Source: an uncultured Lachnospiraceae bacterium (GTDB taxonomy: Bacteria > Bacillota > Clostridia > Lachnospirales > Lachnospiraceae). Taken from it: DNA of 64,000 bases. The notes beneath the pieces were generated by a model, which was not told the origin of the DNA, searched no databases, and was given only the letters and a program-made list of their open reading frames with translations. The first letter of the stretch is position 1. Every line of letters begins with the position of its first letter. The translations under genes and the position numbers were made by a program. This document shows, in pieces, positions 1 to 8,788 of the stretch. The DNA lies in assembly GCA_947576945.1 (NCBI GenBank), contig CANPTH010000012.1, positions 1-64,000 of the forward strand, given 5' to 3'.

Positions 1-16
1 TGGATGAGCTTGAGAT

Positions 17-205
17 ATGATTTTCCACATAAACTTTGAATACGCTATACTAGTCGATAATAATCAATTAGAATTGATTTTTGTGTTGGAAGAAATGTGT
101 TTTAAGATTAAACTGCCAGATAGAGAAGAATTTGGTTTGGACGAAAAGTCTATTGTATGTGTAACTGTCCTGCTTTTGCGAGAACTAACTGACGAGGGCT
201 GCTGA
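17..205 (+). CDS. Hypothetical small protein or gene remnant
   Basis: A 62-residue reading frame with no family I recognise. It begins near the window edge with no convincing ribosome site. The following ~50 bases have stops in all useful frames before the next open stretch begins at 253. It could be one piece of a decayed larger gene shared with the next entry. Existence as a real gene is uncertain. Confidence 0.2.
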   Translation: MIFHINFEYAILVDNNQLELIFVLEEMCFKIKLPDREEFGLDEKSIVCVTVLLLRELTDEGC

Positions 206-252
206 TTAAAAAAGGAAGGACTAAAAACCTGCGATACTACGAGAATAAATAG

Positions 253-573
253 TATCAGGATGAAGACGATGAAATCAAAGAAAGGGGTAAACCATTTGAA
301 ACCGATGAGTCGAAGAAAATTTGTTCTCTTGATTTGATAAACGAAGATCGAACATATTCTGGTTTCAGCTGTTTTATGGATGGTTCTCGTCGTACATATA
401 AAATTGGAGATATGGTTTTAGAGGGCAAGAAGATATATCCTGTGGTAGTGGATCAGATTCGAGTGGGATGTACAGAGAAAGACCGACAGAAAAAGCTGCA
501 TCCGTGTGATACGATTATGAGCAAGCCGCACGCTGCCGTGCTTGATCAGGAGTGGATTGAGTGGAAGAAGTAA
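253..573 (+). pseudogene. Remnant of an unidentified gene
   Basis: The frame is open from 253, just after an in-frame TAG, to the stop at 571-573. It has no good start: only a TTG at 334 and no ribosome site. The readable peptide contains FMDGSRRTYKIGD and a conserved-looking C-terminal half, which suggests real coding ancestry. The missing start and the preceding in-frame stop point to a truncated 3' fragment. I do not recognise the family. The downstream GNAT gene starts 18 bases later. Confidence 0.35.
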
Positions 574-590
574 AGTGAGAGGAACGGATA

Positions 591-1097
591 GTGAAAATAC
601 AATATGAAAATCTGATAATCCGTCAAGCCGAGACTGCCGATGCAAAGTCGCTTGCGGCCTGGTGGAATGATGGTGCTGTAATGGCACACGCAGGCTTTCC
701 CAACGGTTTAGGAACGACCGAGGAAGAAGTTATCGAAGGACTTAGCAACGGGCGGATGGTCATTGAGGAAAACGGCCGTCTGATCGGTGAGTGCAATTAC
801 CGTAATGTAGAGGACGGCATTGCAGAAATCGGTATTAAAATCTGTGAAACCGATTGTCAGAACCGTGGTGTCGGAAGAAAGGTTTTGAGTATGCTGATTG
901 GTTGGCTGTTCAGAAACGGCTGTTCCAGAATTATCCTCGACACCAACTTAACAAACACAAGAGCACAGCACGTTTATGAAGCGCTTGGTTTCCGCAAGGT
1001 GCGAACTAACATTGATTCCTGGAAAGATCAGCTTGGTCGGCTTCAGTCATCGGTCGATTATGAGTTGGATGAACCAGATTTTAACAGTTACATTTAG
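591..1097 (+). CDS. GNAT family N-acetyltransferase
   Basis: A 168-residue protein read from a GTG start preceded by GAGAGGAACGG. It follows the GNAT layout: an N-terminal strand (LIIRQAETADAKSLAAWW), a central pair of strands ending in IGIKICE, and the acetyl-CoA loop QNRGVGRKVL at about residues 91-100. The C-terminal part has the usual NxxAxxxYEALGF motif at about 125-137. The family moves an acetyl group from acetyl-CoA to an amine; the substrate cannot be told. It is short of nothing typical for the fold and lies alone, convergent with the histidine kinase gene. Confidence 0.85.
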   Translation: MKIQYENLIIRQAETADAKSLAAWWNDGAVMAHAGFPNGLGTTEEEVIEGLSNGRMVIEENGRLIGECNYRNVEDGIAEIGIKICETDCQNRGVGRKVLSMLIGWLFRNGCSRIILDTNLTNTRAQHVYEALGFRKVRTNIDSWKDQLGRLQSSVDYELDEPDFNSYI

Positions 1098-1239
1098 AAA
1101 TTGTCGAATCTGCATTATCACAAATACGATAATGAGCATATATTCATATTTATTGATTAATTTCTAATTCTGTAGCTTTTGCCGTGCTTGATACAATCAG
1201 CAGCCAGATAGGGATTCATGAAAGGGGATTTTCCGGTTC

Positions 1240-1276
1240 ATCCTGCTGCTATTATGCCGGATCATGGCAGCAGGAT
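1240..1276 (-). terminator. Hairpin at the 3' end of the two-component operon
   Basis: A perfect 10-bp stem, ATCCTGCTGC with GCAGCAGGAT, spans the stop codon of the histidine kinase (minus strand, stop at 1264-1262). It sits where a terminator between the two convergent genes is expected. No clear T-run follows on either strand, so it may only slow exonucleases or be a weak terminator. Confidence 0.35.
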
Positions 1277-2521
1277 GCAGAAATCCGTGTAACTTTTCCC
1301 ATCGCTTTTTACATTGATCTGCCCCTTATGATTCTTAACAATGGATTCTGCGATGGAAAGTCCCAGACCGTAGCCGCCGGACTGCCGGCTCCTGGAACTG
1401 TCGATTCTGTAAAAACGTTCAAAAATATGCTTCAGGTCCTTTTTGTCTATTCCATTTCCGGTATTGTGGACGATAAGCAGCTTTTTATCTGCAGACCGGG
1501 TGAGAGATATGGTTACAACCCCCTTTGTATCTGAATATTTGAACGCATTGTCTAAAAGAATCGTGACAAGCTGTTTTATATTTTCTTTGTTTCCGTATAA
1601 AGACAGACCGCCAGCAATATCCCAGTCATATTTTTTCTTATATTCATAGGCCAGGCTCTCAAAGGAAAGGGCGGTTCTTCTTACGGTTTTGCTTAAGTCA
1701 AAGTTTTGGAAAGCGTTTTTTTCAGTTCCGGAATCCAAACGTGCCAGATCGAGAAGGCTGTTGATCAGTATCTTCATTCGTGTACTCTGTTCGAGGATAT
1801 AATGCAGCCATTTATTATCAGGCAGAGTGCTTTCCAGAACCTCTGCATTAGTTGTAATGATTGTTAGAGGAGTCTTTAATTCATGGGAAGCGTCGGCAAT
1901 AAATTGTTTCTGTCGGTCGAAGGCCAGTTGTACCGGTTTCGCGATCCATCGTGAGAGGAAAATAACCGGTATCAGAATGATCAGCATCCCGGCAAGCCCG
2001 ACCCACAGGCATACTCTCCAAAGCTGCATGGACATTTCCCGTTCCGGTTCATAGTCAAGGAAATAGACAGAGTCGCCTTCTTCGGAAGCAATATACAGAT
2101 AGAGACAGCCGGCAATCTTTCCTTTGCTTTTCTGCTTTTTCAGAATAGTGTCCGCCAGAGACAGCAGGTCGTCTTCCGACAGGTTTGGATTGTTATTTGT
2201 GGAAATTGCTTTGACCTCACCAGCGCTGTCGTAAAGAACCGAAAAAATCCGCATGTCGTTAAACCAGTCATTTGGCCGGCGTCTTGGTTTAAATGCCGCA
2301 GGAACCTTATCAGGAGTGAGGTTTTCTTCTTCTTTGTAGTGCTCTGCAGTACGGGGCCTATCGATGTTTTTATTCCGGACATATTCCGACAACAGGTCAA
2401 AGCCCCGTTTCTGACTGGAGGCTGTCATGGAAATATTCAGTATCAGCAGAATCAAAAGAAAGATAAAACCGATGCATGACATGGTCAGCAGGATGAATCG
2501 GTGCTGTAGTTTCTTAATCAT
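1262..2521 (-). CDS. Sensor histidine kinase
   Basis: A 419-residue membrane sensor kinase. Two transmembrane segments (about residues 9-32 and 168-192) enclose an extracytoplasmic domain of about 135 residues. The HisKA box DASHELKTPL carries the phospho-accepting His near residue 213. It is followed by the N box LLDNAFKYSD, the G1 box NTGNGID, an F box around ERFYRID and the G2 box GYGLGLSIAE. The ribosome site GGAGGGAGA sits just before the ATG. The gene is 12 bases behind its response regulator and divergent from the efflux-type operon, so that operon is its likely target. The signal sensed is unknown. Confidence 0.93.
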   Translation of the reverse strand: MIKKLQHRFILLTMSCIGFIFLLILLILNISMTASSQKRGFDLLSEYVRNKNIDRPRTAEHYKEEENLTPDKVPAAFKPRRRPNDWFNDMRIFSVLYDSAGEVKAISTNNNPNLSEDDLLSLADTILKKQKSKGKIAGCLYLYIASEEGDSVYFLDYEPEREMSMQLWRVCLWVGLAGMLIILIPVIFLSRWIAKPVQLAFDRQKQFIADASHELKTPLTIITTNAEVLESTLPDNKWLHYILEQSTRMKILINSLLDLARLDSGTEKNAFQNFDLSKTVRRTALSFESLAYEYKKKYDWDIAGGLSLYGNKENIKQLVTILLDNAFKYSDTKGVVTISLTRSADKKLLIVHNTGNGIDKKDLKHIFERFYRIDSSRSRQSGGYGLGLSIAESIVKNHKGQINVKSDGKSYTDFCILLP

Positions 2522-2533
2522 TGTCTCCCTCCA

Positions 2534-3211
2534 TTATGCATCCTTTCCCTCTAATTGATATCCTACGCCGCGGATCGTCCTGATTTGTGTCCTGGTTCCC
2601 AGAAAAGTCATTTTCTGTCTGAGAAACGAAATATAAACTTCGATATTATTGTATTCTGCATTGCTGTCAAGTCCCCAGATTTTCTCAATAAGAAGGTCTT
2701 TGGGCATGATCCGTCCCGCATTATTTAAGAGCAGTTCCATGAGCTGAGATTCCTTTAAACCAAGCTTCAGGGAATCGGCGCCGCAGGAAAGTTCCATGGT
2801 ATTTTTGTTAAAAGACAAATCTCCACAGGAGAGGACTTCGTCATTGTAGGATGTGCTGCGCCGGGAAAGGGCGCGGATTCTGGCCAGCAGCTCACCTGTG
2901 GAAAAAGGCTTTGCAAGATAATCGTCGCTTCCTGCATCCAGGCCTGTAATGATGTCGGCTACCTCTGATTTGGCAGTGAGTATGATTACCGGGGTTATAA
3001 TATGTTCTTTGCGGAGGGCTTTCAGGACAGACAGCCCGTCAATGCCGGGAAGCATGATATCCAGAAGAATCAGGTCATAGAGATTGGAGCGTGCATATTC
3101 CAGTCCGTGGTTTCCATGATAAACAGCGTCTACTTGATAATGGTTCTGTCTTAAAATTTCTGTCAGGGCATCTGCCAATGGTTTTTCGTCTTCTACCACC
3201 AGGATTCTCAT
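2534..3211 (-). CDS. OmpR-family response regulator
   Basis: A 225-residue regulator. The receiver domain has acidic residues VVEDE at the N-terminus, the phospho-accepting Asp in LLDIMLPG near residue 51 and the Lys of AKPF near residue 101. The C-terminal winged helix (about 125-220) ends in the usual IRTIRGVGYQL. It is the first gene of the two-component operon. The 187-base intergenic region it shares with the adaptor operon is the natural place for its binding sites. The family controls transcription after phosphorylation by the partner kinase. A GGGGGA ribosome site lies upstream of the ATG. Confidence 0.94.
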   Translation of the reverse strand: MRILVVEDEKPLADALTEILRQNHYQVDAVYHGNHGLEYARSNLYDLILLDIMLPGIDGLSVLKALRKEHIITPVIILTAKSEVADIITGLDAGSDDYLAKPFSTGELLARIRALSRRSTSYNDEVLSCGDLSFNKNTMELSCGADSLKLGLKESQLMELLLNNAGRIMPKDLLIEKIWGLDSNAEYNNIEVYISFLRQKMTFLGTRTQIRTIRGVGYQLEGKDA

Positions 3212-3398
3212 TTTTCGTTATTCCCCCATTCCCTTCCTTCAGCCTGTAGATATATAGTATAGCACAAACCTTGAATGAAAATTGAAAAGACGTGTGGTTT
3301 CACAGTTTCTTCATTTTTTTTCAAGATTATTTTAAGGATAAACTTTTATATTCATGGAGAGTCAACTCAATTCCAAAAAAGGAGAGGGACAGAGATCG

Positions 3399-5117
3399 AT
3401 GAAATTTTTCAGAGCAAAAGAAAAGCCGGCAGAAGGAAAGAAGAAGGACAGGAAGAAAACATTGATTTTCCTGTCAGCTGCAGGCGTATTTATCATGGGA
3501 ACAGGCATCGGGATTTTCTTCTTGATAAAGCCCCGAAATAATGCAGGAAATATGGAAAGGCCTCCCGCCATGGACAATCCTGGGGAAGGGATCATAGCGG
3601 CAGGCGGCCTGACTGCAGTGGGAATGCTGGATGAGACATGGGAACTGGATTTCCTTCAGACAGCGCTGTACGTTGAAGAAAGCTATCTTTCCATGGGAGA
3701 TAAAGTGGAAGAGGGAACCGCTGTTTTTAAGGTTTCTGATAAGACGCTGGAAGAAGCCAGGAAAGAACTGGAAGATGCGGTCACGGAGGCCGAGTTGGCT
3801 TACCGGCAGGGAATCATAGACTATGAAGCAGGAGTCATTGATGCACGGGTGGCGAACGAGAATGCAGCGGTAAATAAGAAATACAGCCAGGCGCAATATG
3901 ACAGTGCGTCAGCCGAGGCAGCGCAGACGGTCAAAGAACTGGAAAAGCAGGCAGAGGAAGCAGGAGAGTTGGTGGATGAGTATACTAAGTCGGTAAATGA
4001 AGATTATTACAGGACTTATTACAAGATAGATGAACTTTACCAGACTTATTATGAGCATTTCAGCCTGCTCATGGAAACCTATGAAAAATGGGATATAGAG
4101 GAGAAAGAGAGTGACTCTGGAAATTCTGCTTCGGGTTTGGGAGGCGCTTCGGGGAGCGATTTTATGGAGAGCGGCTCTCAGACGGAACCATCGGGCAAAG
4201 CTATGGGCGGAGGATACAGTGAAAGCAATACTCTTTTGTCTGTCTACAATCTGCTGGATGAAATGGTGAAGCAGGAAGGTGAGGAATATGAGACAGCGCT
4301 CGATCACTATGACACTGCCAGAAGAACAGCGCAGGCAGGGCTGGAAAAAGCCCGCAGCGACCTGGCTGCTTTGGAAGCGGAGCTTGTGACAGCCCGGACA
4401 GAATACGAAAAGCAGCTGATTGCCTGCAAATCAGAGTATGAAATCACGCTGGCGGAAAGTGATAACGCGCAGGCGGTGTACGAAGCGACTGTGGAAAGCC
4501 TGGAAGAGACCCTTTCGTCGCTGAAGAATGAGAAAGAAGATGCGGAGGAAAATCTTGCCCTTTTTGAGGAAGTGATCGGAGACGGGTATTTTTACACGAA
4601 GAGCGCAGGGACTATCGTGATGAGCGGTGTCGGCAAGGGCAGCTATCTGTCCGGAGAAAATCTGGTGATCGCATACAGTAACCCGGAAAAGGTGTCTGTA
4701 ACGGCAAATGTGGATCAAAGTGATATTGCCGGGATTTCTATAGGGGATAGAGCTTATGCAGTCATCAATGAGTATGGAAACTATCAGGGAAAAGTGACTA
4801 TGATCAATCCTGTCACGCAGGCGCAGAGCCGCTCGTCCGTCACTTATCAGGTTACGGTGGACCTGGAAGGGGATGTAACCGGTCTGGATTCCAATCTGAC
4901 AGCCTATGTGTATTTCGGGATGTCAGATGAGATGATGCAGGAAATACAAAATATGCCGCAGGATGGAGATGGCAGGCCGGGAAGAGATGGCAGAGGTGTC
5001 CCGGAGAAGGGAAATATGCCAGAAAACGGGCCTGAAACGGAAGCGAAGGACAGACCGCAGGAGGAAGAAAATATTTCCAACTGTGCGGTTGAATGCTCCA
5101 AAGAGCATCCAACCTGA
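3399..5117 (+). CDS. Membrane-fusion (HlyD/MacA-like) adaptor 1
   Basis: A 572-residue adaptor for an ABC-type exporter. I start it at 3399 because AAAAAAGGAGAGGG precedes that ATG; an upstream in-frame ATG at 3354 has no ribosome site. A Lys-rich N-terminus leads into one membrane span at about residues 21-43. Next come a lipoyl-like half (about 75-110), a long coiled-coil hairpin rich in Glu and Ala (about 110-400) and the beta-barrel domain. The last 14 or so residues, including NCAVECSKEHP, are encoded by the left end of the inverted-repeat element at 5071-5277, which also supplies the stop codon. The natural C-terminus has therefore probably been replaced. It is the first of three such adaptors in the operon. 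Confidence 0.88.
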   Translation: MKFFRAKEKPAEGKKKDRKKTLIFLSAAGVFIMGTGIGIFFLIKPRNNAGNMERPPAMDNPGEGIIAAGGLTAVGMLDETWELDFLQTALYVEESYLSMGDKVEEGTAVFKVSDKTLEEARKELEDAVTEAELAYRQGIIDYEAGVIDARVANENAAVNKKYSQAQYDSASAEAAQTVKELEKQAEEAGELVDEYTKSVNEDYYRTYYKIDELYQTYYEHFSLLMETYEKWDIEEKESDSGNSASGLGGASGSDFMESGSQTEPSGKAMGGGYSESNTLLSVYNLLDEMVKQEGEEYETALDHYDTARRTAQAGLEKARSDLAALEAELVTARTEYEKQLIACKSEYEITLAESDNAQAVYEATVESLEETLSSLKNEKEDAEENLALFEEVIGDGYFYTKSAGTIVMSGVGKGSYLSGENLVIAYSNPEKVSVTANVDQSDIAGISIGDRAYAVINEYGNYQGKVTMINPVTQAQSRSSVTYQVTVDLEGDVTGLDSNLTAYVYFGMSDEMMQEIQNMPQDGDGRPGRDGRGVPEKGNMPENGPETEAKDRPQEEENISNCAVECSKEHPT

Positions 5118-5277
5118 CTTCCGCATTCGTAAAACCCGTGCTTAAGCACTCCTGCGTCTGCTTACGCATCCGCATTTTACTCATTTGGAAGTGGGTTGCT
5201 AATCCAATTACCTGTCTGTATTACCATAAATGGCATACAGACAGATTATTGGATTGCAACCGCACAGTTGGAAATAT
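5071..5277. mobile_element. Miniature inverted-repeat element, 207 bp
   Basis: Perfect 21-bp terminal inverted repeats lie at 5071-5091 (beginning ATATTTCCAACTGTG) and 5257-5277. Inside are hairpins, for example ATGCTC-CAAA-GAGCAT and TGTCTGTAT paired with ATACAGACA. It codes for no transposase, so it would be moved in trans. Both ends and several internal blocks reappear in a diverged copy at 63477-63778. Its left end lies inside the coding sequence of adaptor 1. No clear target duplication was found. Confidence 0.8.
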
Positions 5278-5345
5278 CTGGACGGAGAATATACCGCAGA
5301 CAGGGGATACTGCGCCGGCGGAAAACGGAAGAAAGGAAGGCGGCA

Positions 5346-7013
5346 ATGAAAGAAAAATGGAGAAAAGATAAAAAATTCCGCAGGAACTGTATTCTTGCCG
5401 GCCTGGCTCTTGTTATTCTGCTGGGAGCCTGCGTGTATACATTGTTCATTCAACCAAACAGGAGCACCGAAACCTATGTTTATAAGGAAGAGACAGTTGC
5501 CAGAGGGAATCTGATTCTCGGAATCATGGAAAGCGGCAGTTTGTCATTAGGGGAAAGCGCCGTCATGTATGAGCTGGATTTAGAACTGGATGATGAAGAG
5601 AGCGAGGAAAACGGGGACGAAGAAAGCGAGGATGAAGACGAGGGTGAGAATACCTCAAAATATCTTGAAATTGAAGAGGTGTATGCCGTCAGCGGACAGC
5701 GTATTCTGAAAGGGGATGTGCTTTTCAAACTGGAGGAAGACAGTGTGAATGCGGTAGAAAGAAAATTGGAGTCTGCCCTTACCGAGGCAAAGATTACGCT
5801 GTCAAATGCCCAGACGGAATATAAAATCTCCATGCTGAGCGCTAAGAGCGCCTATGACAGCAGCGTAAAGGAAGGAAGCCGTGCCGCAGCGGATTATCAG
5901 GCGGCGATTACCGCGGGCGGGGAGAGGATAAAGGGCCTGGAAGGGGAAATCAGTGTGTTGGAACTGGAAATTGCCATGGCGCAGGAAAAGCTTACGGATG
6001 AAGAACTGCTGGACTCCTATGAGGAAGCAAAGACAGCATATACCAGTTCAAAAAATAAATATGAAGAGACAGATTTACATAATCCAGCGGCCTATACCAG
6101 CAATCTCTCGGATTACCAGCAGGCGAAAAGCCAGTTGGAAAGCCTGGAAGAGGAACTGCAGGGATACAGGGACACTATTACGGATAATCAGGTGGAAATC
6201 GAAAAAAAGCGGAAGGAGATAGAAGAAGCGGGGGCGTCGCAGGCATTGGATAACCAGAAAGCGGAAAATGAGTATCAATCCGCATCTCTGTCAGGGAAAC
6301 TGGCCGAGGAGATTTACGATTACTCCGTAGATTCCCTGTCGGATGCGGTGATTAAAGCGCAGAATGAGCTGGATGAGATGCAGATGAAAATGGATGCGTT
6401 TCGGGAATTTGTAGGAGAGGATAATCGTATTTATGCACCGGAAGATGGCCTGGTCACGGGCGTTTCCAGTGAGGCAGGGGATAAGCTGACGGATATAGGG
6501 GCCATGCTTACTTATGCAAAAGAGAATGAATATACGGTGAATATTGATGTGTCGGAGGAGGATGTTGCGGCAATTTCCGTGGGAGAGCATGTGGAACTTT
6601 CCTTCGGCGCTTATCCGGAGCAGACATGGGAAGGGGTAATCACCGGTATTACCACCACATCTACATCGGAATATGCGTCTACTATAAGCTATCCGGTGAC
6701 GATTCTGGTGCAGGGAGACACAACATTGCTGTATGGAGGAATGGCTGCCGACGTTACTTTTGTGACAGATTCGGCGGAGGATGTACTTTATGTCTCGAAA
6801 AAAGCGGTATTTGAGGAAGACGGACTAAGCTATGTGTATAAAAAGGGTGTCGGAGGAAAAGGGGCAGAATCCCGGGTAAAAACTCAGGTAGAAACAGGAT
6901 TTTCCGATACGGCTTCCATTGAGATTATAAGCGGGCTGGAAGAGGGCGATGTCGTATATATTGAAAGTGTCGTTAACATAAAGCCGGAAAAGACGAATAA
7001 AAAAGAAGAGTAG
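5346..7013 (+). CDS. Membrane-fusion (HlyD/MacA-like) adaptor 2
   Basis: A 555-residue adaptor. The ATG at 5346 follows AAGGAAGGCGGCA; reading further upstream would run into the inverted-repeat element. One membrane span (about residues 14-35) is followed by a strongly acidic stretch (about 75-105, mostly Asp and Glu). Then come a lipoyl-like segment, a long coiled-coil hairpin (about 135-345) and a beta-barrel region. It shares the plan of adaptors 1 and 3 but with low identity, so they are old duplicates. Adaptors of this kind link a MacB-type permease to the cell envelope; in Gram-positives, B. subtilis YknX is the known analogue. Confidence 0.88.
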   Translation: MKEKWRKDKKFRRNCILAGLALVILLGACVYTLFIQPNRSTETYVYKEETVARGNLILGIMESGSLSLGESAVMYELDLELDDEESEENGDEESEDEDEGENTSKYLEIEEVYAVSGQRILKGDVLFKLEEDSVNAVERKLESALTEAKITLSNAQTEYKISMLSAKSAYDSSVKEGSRAAADYQAAITAGGERIKGLEGEISVLELEIAMAQEKLTDEELLDSYEEAKTAYTSSKNKYEETDLHNPAAYTSNLSDYQQAKSQLESLEEELQGYRDTITDNQVEIEKKRKEIEEAGASQALDNQKAENEYQSASLSGKLAEEIYDYSVDSLSDAVIKAQNELDEMQMKMDAFREFVGEDNRIYAPEDGLVTGVSSEAGDKLTDIGAMLTYAKENEYTVNIDVSEEDVAAISVGEHVELSFGAYPEQTWEGVITGITTTSTSEYASTISYPVTILVQGDTTLLYGGMAADVTFVTDSAEDVLYVSKKAVFEEDGLSYVYKKGVGGKGAESRVKTQVETGFSDTASIEIISGLEEGDVVYIESVVNIKPEKTNKKEE

Positions 7014-7059
7014 GAACCAGATTACGGAGCAAAAAAATCTGTTTGGAAGGATGAAATAG

Positions 7060-8712
7060 ATGAAGCGTATAGAATTCAAAAATCGAACAGGGCAGATCAT
7101 CATCCTGCTCCTGCTTTCCACCATAATTGGAGCAGCCATTATCATCACCATCGTACTTTCCAGGGAAGATAAAACGCTTTACAGAGAATCTCAGGTGATA
7201 AGAGGAAATCTGGCAAGAGGGGTTACGGAAAACGGGAGTGTGGATGTGGGGACTGTCACACAGGACTTTGATCTGGATATCAGCGAGTTTACCGGCAGCA
7301 GGAGTTTTACTTTTGGCATGGAGAGCCAGGGCGGCGACATGGTGATGGGCATGATGCCGGAGGTGTCAGATTCAGGGAGCGCGTCGGACAGACAGTTGGA
7401 AATTGAGCAGGTATATGTGGAAGCAGGACAGGAGATAGAAGCCGGAACGCCAATCTTAAAGCTGACGCAGGAAAGCGTGGAAGGCATCCGTACCAAGCTT
7501 AATCAGGACGTCACGGATGCGGAGCTTGTCTACCAGCAGGCGCTGACTTCGCAGAAGCAGGCGGAAGCGGATGCAGAGGGGGAATACAGGCTTAATTCCC
7601 TGTATGCAGACTATTCTCAGGCAGAATACGATGAGACGGTTCTGGCTCTTACGGAAGCAGTGGAAGCGGCAGAGGAAACACTTACAAAGACACAGGCGGA
7701 GTCTGCAGACGCACAGGCGGAGCTTGCAGAGAAGGAGGAACTTCTTGCGGAGGAAAAAAAGGTGCTGGAAAATGCCCTTTTCACGGCGGAAGGAACGGAT
7801 AAAGAAAATGCGCTTTACTGGTGGATTATTGCGCAGCAGACTGTCGATGAAGCAAGGGAGCTGGTAGATACTCTGGAGGATGAGATTGCACAGCTTAGGG
7901 TGGATATTGCAGATTATGGCGAGAAAATAACAGAAAATGAAACAGCGCTTGCTTTGGCACGGAAGGAATTGGAAAGCGGAGAGGTTACCGCCAGAGGGGA
8001 ACTGGACAAGAGAAAATATAATGCAGAAAACGCGCAGGAGATCTATGATGTTGCGATAGAGCAAAGCGCTTGTGAAGCGGAAACCGCGAAAGAAGATTAT
8101 GAGCAGGCGGCATGGAAGCTGGAGGAATTTGATACTGTCATTAAAGAGCAGGTTATTTCGGCAGATACCTCCGGCGTGATTACGGAGGTTTATGCGGCGG
8201 CGGGGGATTACCTGACCGGCAATATGGAGCTGATCAGCCTGAATAATTACGATGAAGTGACAATTACGGTATCTGTAGAAGAAGATGATCTGGAGGCGGC
8301 AGCGCCTGGAAATACAGTGAACGTGACACTTGCAGCCTTTGCGGATGAGGTATTTACCGGAACGGTAACCGAAATAGGGGATGCGGAAATAGACAGCAAT
8401 ACCAATAAGACTATGTATTCGGTAACGGTAACCGTGCAAAATACCGGCAGGGTTTTATATCAGGATATGACGGCGGAAGTGACTTTTGTTACGGATGAGG
8501 TATCCGAAGTGCTCTATATTCCGGTCAGGGCGGTAATACAGGAAAATGGCGAAGACTATGTCAAAGTAAGGGAAGAAGACGGGAAGATCGTCAGAAAAGA
8601 GGTAACTACCGGTTTTACGGACGGCATTAATATAGAAATAAAGGAAGGGCTTTCCGAAGGAGAAACCGTATTGACAGAGACGAAGGCCTCAGTACAAAGC
8701 GCTTCGGAATAA
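7060..8712 (+). CDS. Membrane-fusion (HlyD/MacA-like) adaptor 3
   Basis: A 550-residue adaptor starting behind GGAAGGATGAAATAG. One membrane span (about residues 9-29), a short Met/Gly-containing insert, a long Ala/Glu-rich coiled-coil hairpin (about 145-360) and a C-terminal beta-barrel plus membrane-proximal domain are seen. The last four codons and the stop (AGCGCTTCGGAATAA) match the core of the multi-hairpin leader that recurs in this window, so the 3' end of the gene overlaps a leader-like module. It is followed after 76 bases by the permease gene. Confidence 0.88.
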   Translation: MKRIEFKNRTGQIIILLLLSTIIGAAIIITIVLSREDKTLYRESQVIRGNLARGVTENGSVDVGTVTQDFDLDISEFTGSRSFTFGMESQGGDMVMGMMPEVSDSGSASDRQLEIEQVYVEAGQEIEAGTPILKLTQESVEGIRTKLNQDVTDAELVYQQALTSQKQAEADAEGEYRLNSLYADYSQAEYDETVLALTEAVEAAEETLTKTQAESADAQAELAEKEELLAEEKKVLENALFTAEGTDKENALYWWIIAQQTVDEARELVDTLEDEIAQLRVDIADYGEKITENETALALARKELESGEVTARGELDKRKYNAENAQEIYDVAIEQSACEAETAKEDYEQAAWKLEEFDTVIKEQVISADTSGVITEVYAAAGDYLTGNMELISLNNYDEVTITVSVEEDDLEAAAPGNTVNVTLAAFADEVFTGTVTEIGDAEIDSNTNKTMYSVTVTVQNTGRVLYQDMTAEVTFVTDEVSEVLYIPVRAVIQENGEDYVKVREEDGKIVRKEVTTGFTDGINIEIKEGLSEGETVLTETKASVQSASE

Positions 8713-8788
8713 ATTATGTTGATCGCAGAGCAGAATCTGAAATTCTGCTCGCGTCCTCAGCGTAAAACGCTTCGGAATGGAGGAAAAT
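8694..8788 (+). promoter_or_regulatory. Multi-hairpin leader, copy a (before the permease)
   Basis: Hairpin 3 (GAGCAGAAT, loop CTGAA, ATTCTGCTC; 8728-8750) is followed by a terminal module. This has a small stem AGCGT-AAA-ACGCT (8759-8771) and then TTCGGAATGGAGG, whose GGAGG is the ribosome site of the gene at 8789. A second partial module (AGCGCTTCGGAAT) lies at the end of the preceding gene. Hairpins 1 and 2 of the full element are missing here. Confidence 0.7.

Noticed and set aside
3212-3398. Exact promoters for the two divergent operons
   Set aside because: TATACT-like -10 boxes are present on the minus strand, but no matching -35 at good spacing; the region must hold promoters and regulator sites but I cannot place them.
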